Part shown: piece by piece, positions 1 through 5,894 of the stretch
Layout of the letters: every line of letters starts with the position of its first letter
Numbering within the stretch: position 1 is the stretch's first letter
Origin: Verrucomicrobiales bacterium
GTDB taxonomy: Bacteria > Verrucomicrobiota > Verrucomicrobiia > Limisphaerales > UBA1100
DNA length: 6,679 nucleotides
Direction: 5' to 3'
NCBI GenBank assembly: GCA_003517285.1
Contig: DPAW01000124.1
Location: 3,646-10,324 of the forward strand
The notes under the pieces: generated by a model
The model's input: the letters and a program-made list of their open reading frames with translations, nothing else
Database searches by the model: none
Told to the model about the DNA's origin: nothing
Made by a program: the position numbers and the translations under genes

Positions 1-8
1 GTAAACAT
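1..8 (-). CDS. ribE: Probable start of riboflavin synthase alpha chain (partial, 5' end only)
   Basis: Only the first eight bases are visible. On the minus strand they read ATG TTT AC, giving Met-Phe and a Thr codon lacking its third base. Riboflavin synthase alpha chains characteristically begin Met-Phe-Thr-Gly, and the gene commonly follows ribD, whose stop lies 9 nt upstream here. The enzyme joins two lumazine molecules in the last step of riboflavin synthesis. An in-frame GTG three codons earlier (bases 17-15) is an alternative start. The identification rests on three residues plus context, so it is a reasoned guess. Confidence 0.5.
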
Positions 9-17
9 CGCGCGCAC

Positions 18-1127
18 TCAAGCCTTCACCACGCGGGCCGTCAACATCAAATCCGACCCCAAGCGCTCCCAAGCCACTTCCTGCAATCGCAACGAATCCT
101 CCAACCGCTTGACGCCCTCGCCTCCAACCGCCGCCCGCGAACGGCTTCCCCCCAGGATTTTCGGCGCATAAAAAAACGCGATCCGCTGCGCCAACCCGCC
201 CTGCAGGAAACTTCCATTTACTTCGCCACCACCCTCCACCAACAGGCTAGTGACTGATTCTGTGCCTAGGCGCTTGAGCAGCCACCGTAAATCAATCCGA
301 CCATTCCGTGCCGGCGCCTCAAGCACGTTAACCCGCCGCCTTAGTGCCGCCACTCGCTCGGCTGGTGCTCCCCGCAACACCACCACCGTGGTGTGTTGCT
401 CGTGGTCATCGGAAACGACCTGCGCATCCATTGGTGTTCTCGCTTGTGAATCCAATATCACCCGGCGCAGCGCAACTCCACCCCGCTTCCCTCGCGCCAG
501 CAGACTGGGGTTGTCGGCCAGCACAGTTTCCACCCCAACCAAAATTGCATCACTGCCTTTCCGTAGGATAGTGCCTTTGCGCCGTGCCGCCTCGCCGGTG
601 ATCCATTTGGATTCCCCGCTTTCAGTGGCGATCTTTCCATCCAGCGTCATCGCAGCCTTCACTGTCACCCACGGCAGTCCGGTCGTAACCCAGTGATTAA
701 ACGCCTCGTTCATTGCCTGCGCCTCCCGCTGAAGCACCTTATGTCGCACTTCAATCCCCGCTTTGCGCAGTATGCGAAATGCGCGTCCAGCGTGTTTGGG
801 ATTCGGATCAGTGCCCCCCACCACCACACGCTTGATTCCTGCCTCCTGAATCGCGTCCGTGCAAGGCGGCGTGCGACCGGTGGTGCAACAGGGTTCCAGC
901 GTAACGTATAACGTGGCACCTTTGACGTTGTAATCATGCCGTTCCGCGTCACGAATCGCCTCCACCTCGGCGTGCGGCCCACCGGCGCGCCGATGCCAAC
1001 CCTTACCGATCACTGCGCGCCCCTTCACCAACACAGCACCCACCATTGGGTTTGGGGACGTCCGACCATAGCCCTTGCGCGCCAGATCCAGCGCTGTCTG
1101 CATGTGCTTTTCGTCGTCCGCTTTCAT
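18..1127 (-). CDS. ribD: Bifunctional riboflavin biosynthesis deaminase/reductase RibD
   Basis: This cytoplasmic two-domain enzyme performs the second and third steps of riboflavin synthesis: deamination of the GTP-derived diaminopyrimidine, then NADPH-dependent reduction of the ribose. The 369 residues match the usual family length. The deaminase domain (about 1-145) has the substrate motif GRTSPNPMVGAV (21-32), the catalytic zinc motif PHAEVEA (51-57, ligand H52 and proton-shuttling E54) and zinc cysteines C80 and C89 in EPCCTTGRTPPC. The reductase domain (about 150-369) has VKAAMTLDGKIA (156-167), GESKWITG (171-178), DAILVGVETVLADNPSL (193-209) and the glycine-rich VEGGGEVNGSFL (297-308). 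A Thr-Thr pair (82-83) sits where many homologues have His plus an aromatic residue. Translation probably starts at ATG 1127, 8 nt after the ftsY stop and without a clear ribosome binding site; Met9 is possible. The gene appears to be co-transcribed with ftsY and probable ribE. Confidence 0.96.
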   Translation of the reverse strand: MKADDEKHMQTALDLARKGYGRTSPNPMVGAVLVKGRAVIGKGWHRRAGGPHAEVEAIRDAERHDYNVKGATLYVTLEPCCTTGRTPPCTDAIQEAGIKRVVVGGTDPNPKHAGRAFRILRKAGIEVRHKVLQREAQAMNEAFNHWVTTGLPWVTVKAAMTLDGKIATESGESKWITGEAARRKGTILRKGSDAILVGVETVLADNPSLLARGKRGGVALRRVILDSQARTPMDAQVVSDDHEQHTTVVVLRGAPAERVAALRRRVNVLEAPARNGRIDLRWLLKRLGTESVTSLLVEGGGEVNGSFLQGGLAQRIAFFYAPKILGGSRSRAAVGGEGVKRLEDSLRLQEVAWERLGSDLMLTARVVKA

Positions 1128-1135
1128 ACGGGAAA

Positions 1136-2044
1136 TTATTCGGCAAACAGGGCCTCGGCGAATTGCCCGGGATCAAACGGCTGCAAATCATCCGCCTGTT
1201 CGCCAAGACCAATAAACTTGATAGGCAGATTCAATTCATCATGAATCGCCACCACCATGCCGCCTTTGCTGGTACCGTCGAGCTTGGTGATGACCAATCC
1301 CGTCAACGGCACGGCCTTGTGAAATTCCCGGGCCTGGTTCAGCGCGTTCATGCCGGTCGTTGCGTCCACCACCAACAAGACCTCGTGCGGCGCCCCTTTT
1401 TCCTGACGGTCAATGATCCGGTGCAGCTTTTCCAATTCCTGCATCAGGTTGCTTTTGGTGTGCAAGCGACCAGCGGTATCCACAAACAAAAAATCAGCCT
1501 TGCGGGCATGCGCTGCGGTCACGGCGTCATGGGCCACCGCCGCAGGATCTGCTCCATAGCTGCCGGCGATGACCGGCACATCCAGCCGCCCACCCCACTC
1601 CTTGAGCTGTTCCACCGCCGCCGCTCGAAAGGTATCGCAGGCTGCCAGCACGGAAGTTTTCCCGGCGGCGTGCATCCGATTGGCGAGCTTGGCTGTGGTG
1701 GTGGTTTTCCCCGTACCGTTCACGCCCACCATGGACACCACAGTCAAACCGTCTTGCTCCTGCAGGTCCTGTACGCCTCCGGTAAAAGAAGCCGCAATCT
1801 CACGGCGCGCCACTCCCAACACGTCCAGCCCGTCCTTGCCCTGAGATTCGTATGAGTCGCGGACTGCGCTGAGAATTCGCTGGGTCATTGGCATGCCCAA
1901 GTCGGCTCCAATCAGAGTAAACTCAATTTCCTCCAGCGTGTCTTCATCAAGCTTGGACGAACCAGTGACGATTCGAGTAATCTCATGCGACAGCTTTTCC
2001 TTTGTCCGCTGCAGGCCCGCCTTGAATTTGTCGAACAACCCCAT
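1136..2044 (-). CDS. ftsY: Signal recognition particle receptor FtsY
   Basis: FtsY is the SRP-receptor GTPase that docks ribosome-nascent chain-SRP complexes at the inner membrane and passes them to SecYEG. The 302-residue protein has only the NG core. The N domain (about 1-95) opens with a basic amphipathic helix, MGLFDKFKAGLQRTKEKLS, the type that binds anionic lipid. The G domain (about 98-302) shows P-loop GVNGTGKTT (107-115), DTFRAAAVEQL (137-147), DTAGR (189-193), TKLDG (253-257) followed by TSKGG, and the closing GLGEQADDLQPFDPGQF (279-295). The last motif plus the N-terminal helix favours FtsY over Ffh, and no methionine-rich M domain is present. The long acidic A domain of E. coli FtsY is absent, as in many other bacteria. 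The start lies 1 nt after the PHP gene stop with no clear Shine-Dalgarno, so translational coupling is likely. Confidence 0.97.
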   Translation of the reverse strand: MGLFDKFKAGLQRTKEKLSHEITRIVTGSSKLDEDTLEEIEFTLIGADLGMPMTQRILSAVRDSYESQGKDGLDVLGVARREIAASFTGGVQDLQEQDGLTVVSMVGVNGTGKTTTTAKLANRMHAAGKTSVLAACDTFRAAAVEQLKEWGGRLDVPVIAGSYGADPAAVAHDAVTAAHARKADFLFVDTAGRLHTKSNLMQELEKLHRIIDRQEKGAPHEVLLVVDATTGMNALNQAREFHKAVPLTGLVITKLDGTSKGGMVVAIHDELNLPIKFIGLGEQADDLQPFDPGQFAEALFAE

Positions 2045-2045
2045 C

Positions 2046-2861
2046 TTACGCCGCCAAAGCCGTTTTCATTGCCGCCACATACGAGTACGGCAGCTTCACG
2101 CCGCCGATCAGCGGCCGCCCCTTGTTTTCGCCGTGACAATCCGAGCCGCCGGTCACCAGCAATCCATGTTGCTCAGCCAACATGAGGTAATGCTCGGTCA
2201 TGGGCGTGGAATGTCGTGTGTAAAAGCATTCAATCCCATCCAGTCCCGCGTCCACCAAGGGGCCGATCACCTTGTCCCGATGATACAAACCGGGATGCGC
2301 GATCACCGCCAGACCGCCGGCTTCATGAATGAGCTCGATCGCGTGCGCCGCGGTCATCTTCGCCTTAGGCACCCAAGCCGGTTTGCCTTTCTTGAGGTAT
2401 TTTTGAAATGACTCATCGAGCGTGCGGCAATGTCCCTTAGCCACCATGGCCCGGCCGATATGCGGGCGCCCAGGTGAATTGCAATTGGCCAGCTCCAGCA
2501 CATCTTCACTAGTAAGCTCAAAGCCCAATTCATTCAGCTTAGCCACCATCTCGTGGATGCGATTTTGGCGAACCGATTGGTACTTGCTCAGTTCCTCTCG
2601 CAATCGTTTGCATTTCAGATCGAGAAAATATCCCAGTAGATGCAGCTCAAAGCCATCCAGCTCCACCGTAAATTCACAACCTGTGATGAATTCAATGCGG
2701 CGTTCCTCGCAAGCCGCGACCATGCGTTCGCATCCATCGACGGTATCGTGATCGGTGAGGGCCATCACTTTCAAACCCCGTTGATGACCTTGCTCCGCCA
2801 ACTCCTCTGGCGTGTAGGTGCCGTCTGAATAATTGGTGTGCAGATGCAGATCAGCGTACAT
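2046..2861 (-). CDS. PHP-domain metal-dependent phosphoesterase (RNase AM / nucleotide phosphatase-like)
   Basis: The 271-residue protein belongs to the PHP family of short phosphoesterases related to E. coli YciV (RNase AM) and to nucleoside-bisphosphate or AMP phosphatases. Metal-site residues are in order: ADLHLHTNYSDGT (3-15; H6, H8, D13), TDHDT (36-40), GCEFT (61-65; E63), HLLGYF (74-79), GRPHIGRA (131-138; H134), VIAHPG (186-191; H189) and GGSDCHG (238-244; D241, H243). This set indicates a three-metal hydrolase acting on phosphate esters of nucleotides or RNA 5' ends. It has no polymerase or histidine-biosynthesis context, so PolX or HisK roles are unlikely. ATG at 2861 is chosen because it overlaps the nusB stop as TGATG and has GGAGG 7 nt upstream; TTG at 2864 would be too close. 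The actual substrate is not shown by the sequence. Confidence 0.92.
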   Translation of the reverse strand: MYADLHLHTNYSDGTYTPEELAEQGHQRGLKVMALTDHDTVDGCERMVAACEERRIEFITGCEFTVELDGFELHLLGYFLDLKCKRLREELSKYQSVRQNRIHEMVAKLNELGFELTSEDVLELANCNSPGRPHIGRAMVAKGHCRTLDESFQKYLKKGKPAWVPKAKMTAAHAIELIHEAGGLAVIAHPGLYHRDKVIGPLVDAGLDGIECFYTRHSTPMTEHYLMLAEQHGLLVTGGSDCHGENKGRPLIGGVKLPYSYVAAMKTALAA

Positions 2862-3370
2862 CAACCAGCCTCCGTTGCTGTGCGGGCCGGGCGATCAAGT
2901 TGCGCCGCAAGTTTATCCAGAATGCCGTTAACGAATTTGCCGCTGTCGTCGGTTGAAAAGCGTTTTGCTATATCAACCGCTTCATTGATGGCCACTACCG
3001 GCGGAATATCCTCACGATGCATCATTTCAAAGGTGGCCAAACGAAGAATGTTGCGATCCACCCCAGCCATACGGTGCAGATCCCAGTTGGCTGCCAATTG
3101 CTGAAGTCGTGCGTCGATTTCCTCGCGATGCTCCAGCACGCCGCGCACTAGCGGTTCGGCAAACTCGCGGATGGCCACGTCATCGACCGTGGGAGGTGGA
3201 AGTTCCTTTTCCTCACCCCAAGTGCTCTTGCCCTCAATTACCTCAATCACCGCTGGCCGTTGGTGCACCCAGAAATGCTCCAGCGTCCCGGCCAAATCCT
3301 CCGGCGGATTATGGTCGTGCTGAAACAGAAATTGAACCGCGCGTTCGCGCGCCTGACGGCGGGTGCCCAT
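2861..3370 (-). CDS. nusB: Transcription antitermination protein NusB
   Basis: NusB is a small all-helical RNA-binding factor that pairs with NusE (ribosomal protein S10) on boxA RNA to make rRNA transcription resistant to termination. The reading from ATG 3370 gives 169 residues beginning MGTRRQARERAVQFLFQHD, a typical NusB first helix. The C-terminal half carries family hallmarks: NWDLHRMAGVDRNILRLATF (95-114) and VVAINEAVDIAKRFSTDDSG (125-144) followed by KFVNGILDKLA. The protein is slightly longer than the common 130-150 residues because of a charged, proline-containing insert at about 40-63. A TTG at 3403 would add 11 residues, but these do not resemble the family and neither start has a ribosome binding site. 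The stop overlaps the PHP gene start as TGATG, indicating translational coupling. Confidence 0.95.
   Translation of the reverse strand: MGTRRQARERAVQFLFQHDHNPPEDLAGTLEHFWVHQRPAVIEVIEGKSTWGEEKELPPPTVDDVAIREFAEPLVRGVLEHREEIDARLQQLAANWDLHRMAGVDRNILRLATFEMMHREDIPPVVAINEAVDIAKRFSTDDSGKFVNGILDKLAAQLDRPARTATEAG
2869..2873 (-). promoter_or_regulatory. Shine-Dalgarno site of the PHP gene
   Basis: The minus strand reads GGAGG within the last codons of nusB, 7 nt before ATG 2861. It settles the ATG over the adjacent TTG as the start. It is the only strong Shine-Dalgarno sequence I could find at any start in the window. Confidence 0.75.
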
Positions 3371-3438
3371 AGCTTTAGAATGCGCCAGTGACGCATCCAG
3401 CAAAAGGAAATTAAATCGACCTCAATTTTTCGTGATGT
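3371..3438 (-). other. moeB-nusB intergenic spacer
   Basis: This 68-nt gap is the largest within the minus-strand block. Read on the minus strand it contains TTTAAT, close to a -10 hexamer, but no acceptable -35 at standard spacing. It also contains a 5-bp hairpin (3380-3396) without a following T-run. I see no supported promoter or terminator, so read-through from moeB into nusB is plausible but unproven. Confidence 0.4.
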
Positions 3439-4593
3439 CTAATACCGCGGAACGGAGGAATCAATATCATCACTCCACGCATTGATCCCACCGGCCACAC
3501 TCTTGCAGTACTTGAATCCTTGTTGCTTCAGGAATTCCACCGCCTTCAACGAACGCCCCCCCACTTTGCAGTGAATATAGATCGTCTGGTTTGGGTCCAG
3601 CTCCATGAATCGCTGCGGCAATTCGCCCAGCGGAATCAGTGGCACACCTTCAATCTTGGCTATTTCCACTTCGTCATATTCGCGCACATCGAGGAAGGCG
3701 ATGTCACTAGAGGAATCGTCCATGGCCTTCTTCATGTCCTGCACGCTCACCTCGTCCGGATGTGCCTGCGGTTCATCCGGCTCATCGCCAATCCCGCAAA
3801 ACTCCTGATAATCGATCAAATCGGTGATCGTTGGATTTTCACCGCAAATGGGACATTTGGGATCGCGTCGCAATTTTAGCTCGCGAAAGCTCATATCCAG
3901 AGCACTGTAAAGCATCAAGCGATTGATCAAGGGCTCCCCCTTGCCCAGCGCCAGCTTGATTATTTCCGTAGCCTGAATGCATCCAATTATGCCCGGCAAC
4001 ACGCCCAACACGCCGCCCTCAGCACAACTCGGCACCATACCCGGAGGCGGCGGTTCGGGGTATAGGCAACGATAACAGGGCCCGCCCAATTCCGGTGCAA
4101 ACACACTTGCCTGCCCCTCGAAACGGAAAATGGAGCCGTACACATTCGGCTTCTTCAACAATACACAGGCGTCGTTGGTGAGATAACGCGTCGGAAAATT
4201 GTCCGTCCCATCCACCACGATGTCGTATGGCTCAATGATGTACAGAGCGTTCTCAGAGGTCAGCATCGTTTCGTGAATTACCACCTCCACCTCCGGATTG
4301 ATGGAATTAAGAGTCTCCTTGCCCGACTGCACCTTCGGTCGGTCTACATCAGCGGTGCCGTGAATGATTTGGCGTTGGAGGTTGGAATAATCAACCACAT
4401 CAAAATCAACGATGCCAATCTTGCCAATACCGGCGGCTGCCAAATACATGGCGATCGGCGACCCCAACCCGCCTGTGCCAATGCACAGCACACTGGTGCC
4501 CTTCAGTTTCTTCTGCCCTGCCATGCCTACTTCAGGCAAAATCAGATGCCGTGAATAACGGCTAATTTCTTCGTTGCTTAGTTCCACGCTCAT
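3439..4593 (-). CDS. moeB: MoeB/ThiF-type adenylyltransferase fused to a rhodanese domain (MoeZ/Uba4-like)
   Basis: This E1-like enzyme adenylates the C-terminal glycine of a small sulfur-carrier protein (MoaD, ThiS or CysO type); its rhodanese domain probably supplies the sulfur. From ATG 4593 the protein has 384 residues, close to mycobacterial MoeZ. The adenylation domain (about 1-260) starts with SNEEISRYSRHLILPEVG (6-23), then ATP-binding GTGGLGSP (39-46), VDFDVVDYSNLQRQ (62-75), VDGTDNFPTRY (127-137) and PSCAEGGVLGVLPG (188-201), where C190 matches the reactive-loop cysteine of Uba4-like proteins. Zinc pairs are C173/C176 and C247/C250. The rhodanese domain (about 280-384) has FLDVRE (300-305) and active loop HCKVGGRS (341-348) with catalytic C342. 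No carrier gene is present, so the pathway (molybdopterin, thiamine or cysteine) is undecided. The frame extends upstream to 4719, but residues homologous to the family begin at 4593. Confidence 0.93.
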   Translation of the reverse strand: MSVELSNEEISRYSRHLILPEVGMAGQKKLKGTSVLCIGTGGLGSPIAMYLAAAGIGKIGIVDFDVVDYSNLQRQIIHGTADVDRPKVQSGKETLNSINPEVEVVIHETMLTSENALYIIEPYDIVVDGTDNFPTRYLTNDACVLLKKPNVYGSIFRFEGQASVFAPELGGPCYRCLYPEPPPPGMVPSCAEGGVLGVLPGIIGCIQATEIIKLALGKGEPLINRLMLYSALDMSFRELKLRRDPKCPICGENPTITDLIDYQEFCGIGDEPDEPQAHPDEVSVQDMKKAMDDSSSDIAFLDVREYDEVEIAKIEGVPLIPLGELPQRFMELDPNQTIYIHCKVGGRSLKAVEFLKQQGFKYCKSVAGGINAWSDDIDSSVPRY

Positions 4594-4609
4594 GGGATCA
4601 ATAAAACAT

Positions 4610-4629
4610 GGACAGCCGCACGGCCATCC
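4610..4629. repeat. Imperfect inverted repeat between divergent moeB and punA
   Basis: The arms GGA-CA-GCCG and CGGC-CA-TCC surround a 2-nt centre (4619-4620), pairing 7 of 9 positions. The repeat lies in the 43-bp gap left if the family-supported starts of both divergent genes are right (4593 and 4637). It could be an operator or a leader hairpin. With no recognisable regulator motif, it could also be chance in GC-rich DNA. Confidence 0.3.
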
Positions 4630-4636
4630 GGAAAGA

Positions 4637-5470
4637 ATGAATCCGCCTAAAGTGAGAGGCAAAGTCAATCCGAAAACAGCCACCAGCACGTTACGACGCG
4701 CCTCTTCACTGCGCCCCAAGCTCGCCCTCGTGCTGGGCAGCGGCTTTCACAACGCCGCCGAACAAGCCACCGTTGCGGCGACCGTTCCCTACACAAATCT
4801 GGCCGGTTTCCTCGCGCCGAGTGTTCCAGGCCATGCCGGCCAAGCCCTGATCGGCCATCTGGGGGGGACCGAAATTATCATCCTCCAAGGCCGAGCGCAT
4901 TATTACGAAGGCCATTCCATGGCGGCGATCACCTTCCCCATCCGTGTGCTTGCAGAATACGGCATTGAATCGCTTTTGCTCACCAACGCCGCCGGTGGAA
5001 TCAATCGTAAATATCAACCCGGCGAGTTCATGGCGTTTAAGGATCATCTGAATTTCATGGGCGACAATCCGCTGCGCGGCCCGGAACACAGCGGCCTGGA
5101 ACGTTTTGTGGACCTTACCCAAACTTACGATTCAGTTCTCACTAAAACCCTAAAATTAGCAGCCCGCAAAACCAAAGCCAAACTGCACACGGGTCTGTAT
5201 TGCGCGGTGAGCGGCCCCAATTACGAAACACCGGCCGAAGTCCATGCCTACGGCAAACTCGGTGCAGATGCCGTGGGAATGAGCACCGTACCCGAGGCGA
5301 TCGTAGCACGGCAATGCGGCCTGCGGATCGCTGCCCTATCCTGTATTACCAACGCCGCCGCCGGACTGTCTGGTAATGTCGTCACCCATGAAGAGGTGCT
5401 TTCGACCGGTGCCACCGCCAGCCAAACCGCCGCCAAACTACTCACCGAATTCGCCCGACATTATGAATGA
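4637..5470 (+). CDS. punA: Purine nucleoside phosphorylase, trimeric (PunA/PNP) family
   Basis: This cytoplasmic salvage enzyme splits purine nucleosides with phosphate into free base and (deoxy)ribose 1-phosphate. With ATG 4637 it has 277 residues, the usual length. Visible motifs are the phosphate loop LVLGSGFHNA (31-40), PGHAGQALIG (64-73; H66), QGRAHYYEGHSM (84-95; R86, H88), LLTNAAGGIN (114-123), SGPNYETPAE (192-201; E197), DAVGMSTVPE (211-220) and CITNAAAG (236-243). The combination of E197 and N239 corresponds to the pair that binds 6-oxopurines, so guanosine and inosine are the likely substrates, not methylthioadenosine. A weak GGAAAG precedes ATG 4637. In-frame ATG 4592 and TTG 4574 would add 15 or 21 residues without family resemblance and would run into divergent moeB. 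The end overlaps cdd by 8 nt, marking a salvage operon. Confidence 0.94.
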   Translation: MNPPKVRGKVNPKTATSTLRRASSLRPKLALVLGSGFHNAAEQATVAATVPYTNLAGFLAPSVPGHAGQALIGHLGGTEIIILQGRAHYYEGHSMAAITFPIRVLAEYGIESLLLTNAAGGINRKYQPGEFMAFKDHLNFMGDNPLRGPEHSGLERFVDLTQTYDSVLTKTLKLAARKTKAKLHTGLYCAVSGPNYETPAEVHAYGKLGADAVGMSTVPEAIVARQCGLRIAALSCITNAAAGLSGNVVTHEEVLSTGATASQTAAKLLTEFARHYE

Positions 5471-5864
5471 TCCAATCGACATCATCTCCGAAGCCATGAA
5501 GGCACGCGAACACGCGCAAGCGCCATATTCCAAATTCAAAGTCGGCGCTGCGCTCCTGACCGATACTAACGCGGTCATTCACGGCGCCAACGTTGAGAGT
5601 GCCAGCTACGGTCTAAGCTGCTGCGCCGAACGCGTCGCCATTTTCAAGGCGCTCACCTCTGGCCACCATACGTTTAAAAAAATGGCTATCGCCACAGAAG
5701 GTGGCGCCGCCCCATGTGGCGCCTGCCGGCAAATCATCGCCGAATATGCGTCGGACATAGAATTGATTCTTGTGGATATCAATCAGCCGGAAACTCCAAA
5801 ACATACTACCATCCAGAAACTTCTACCTAATTCGTTTACCGGCGAAAACCTGCCTTCTAATTGA
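5463..5864 (+). CDS. cdd: Cytidine deaminase (homotetrameric type)
   Basis: This zinc enzyme converts cytidine and deoxycytidine to uridine and deoxyuridine in pyrimidine salvage. The 133 residues match the short homotetrameric class (Bacillus and human type), not the longer dimeric E. coli class. Motifs are APYSKFKVGAALL (20-32) for substrate binding, GANVESASYGLSCCAERVAI (41-60) with zinc ligand C54 and proton-shuttling E56, and PCGACRQ (84-90) with zinc ligands C85 and C88. The C-terminal LLPNSFTGENL (120-130) resembles the conserved LLP-aromatic-F end of the family, with Asn-Ser in place of the usual residues. ATG 5463 lies inside the end of punA, and the 8-nt overlap with no clear ribosome binding site suggests translation coupled to punA. 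Confidence 0.96.
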   Translation: MNDPIDIISEAMKAREHAQAPYSKFKVGAALLTDTNAVIHGANVESASYGLSCCAERVAIFKALTSGHHTFKKMAIATEGGAAPCGACRQIIAEYASDIELILVDINQPETPKHTTIQKLLPNSFTGENLPSN

Positions 5865-5874
5865 CTTAATAAGT
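5864..5874. promoter_or_regulatory. Short AT-rich palindrome upstream of lysR
   Basis: ACTTA-A-TAAGT is a perfect 5-bp inverted repeat around one base, placed between the cdd stop and the GTG start of the regulator. It lies within the AT-rich TTAATAAGTTAA (5866-5877). LysR proteins bind short AT-rich dyads and often autoregulate, so it is a candidate operator. The 30-nt gap is naturally AT-rich, so chance occurrence is quite possible. Confidence 0.25.
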
Positions 5875-5894
5875 TAAACTGATTTACTTCAGCC

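Noticed and set aside
1..1127. FMN riboswitch for the riboflavin genes
   Set aside because: ribD starts 8 nt after ftsY inside an operon, leaving no room for the leader, and no riboswitch-like fold was recognised upstream of moeB.
1046..1855. Long open plus-strand frame of 269 codons opposite ftsY and the ribD start
   Set aside because: It is antisense to ftsY with all GTPase motifs intact, and its translation is His/Arg/Gln-rich without any recognisable domain.
1136..2044. Ffh (SRP54) as the identity of the GTPase
   Set aside because: The protein lacks a methionine-rich M domain and ends with the FtsY-type GLGEQADDLQPFDPGQF segment.
3380..3396. Small hairpin ATGCG/CGCAT in the moeB-nusB gap, as a possible terminator
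   Set aside because: Only five base pairs with a 7-nt loop and no T-run after it on the minus strand.
4706..5122. Minus-strand open frame of 138 codons opposite punA
   Set aside because: It lies entirely antisense to conserved phosphorylase motifs.
5861..5890. TTGACT at 5861-5866 as the -35 of a lysR promoter
   Set aside because: It overlaps the cdd stop, and the only -10-like hexamer at suitable spacing is poor and would place transcription start at or after the GTG codon.
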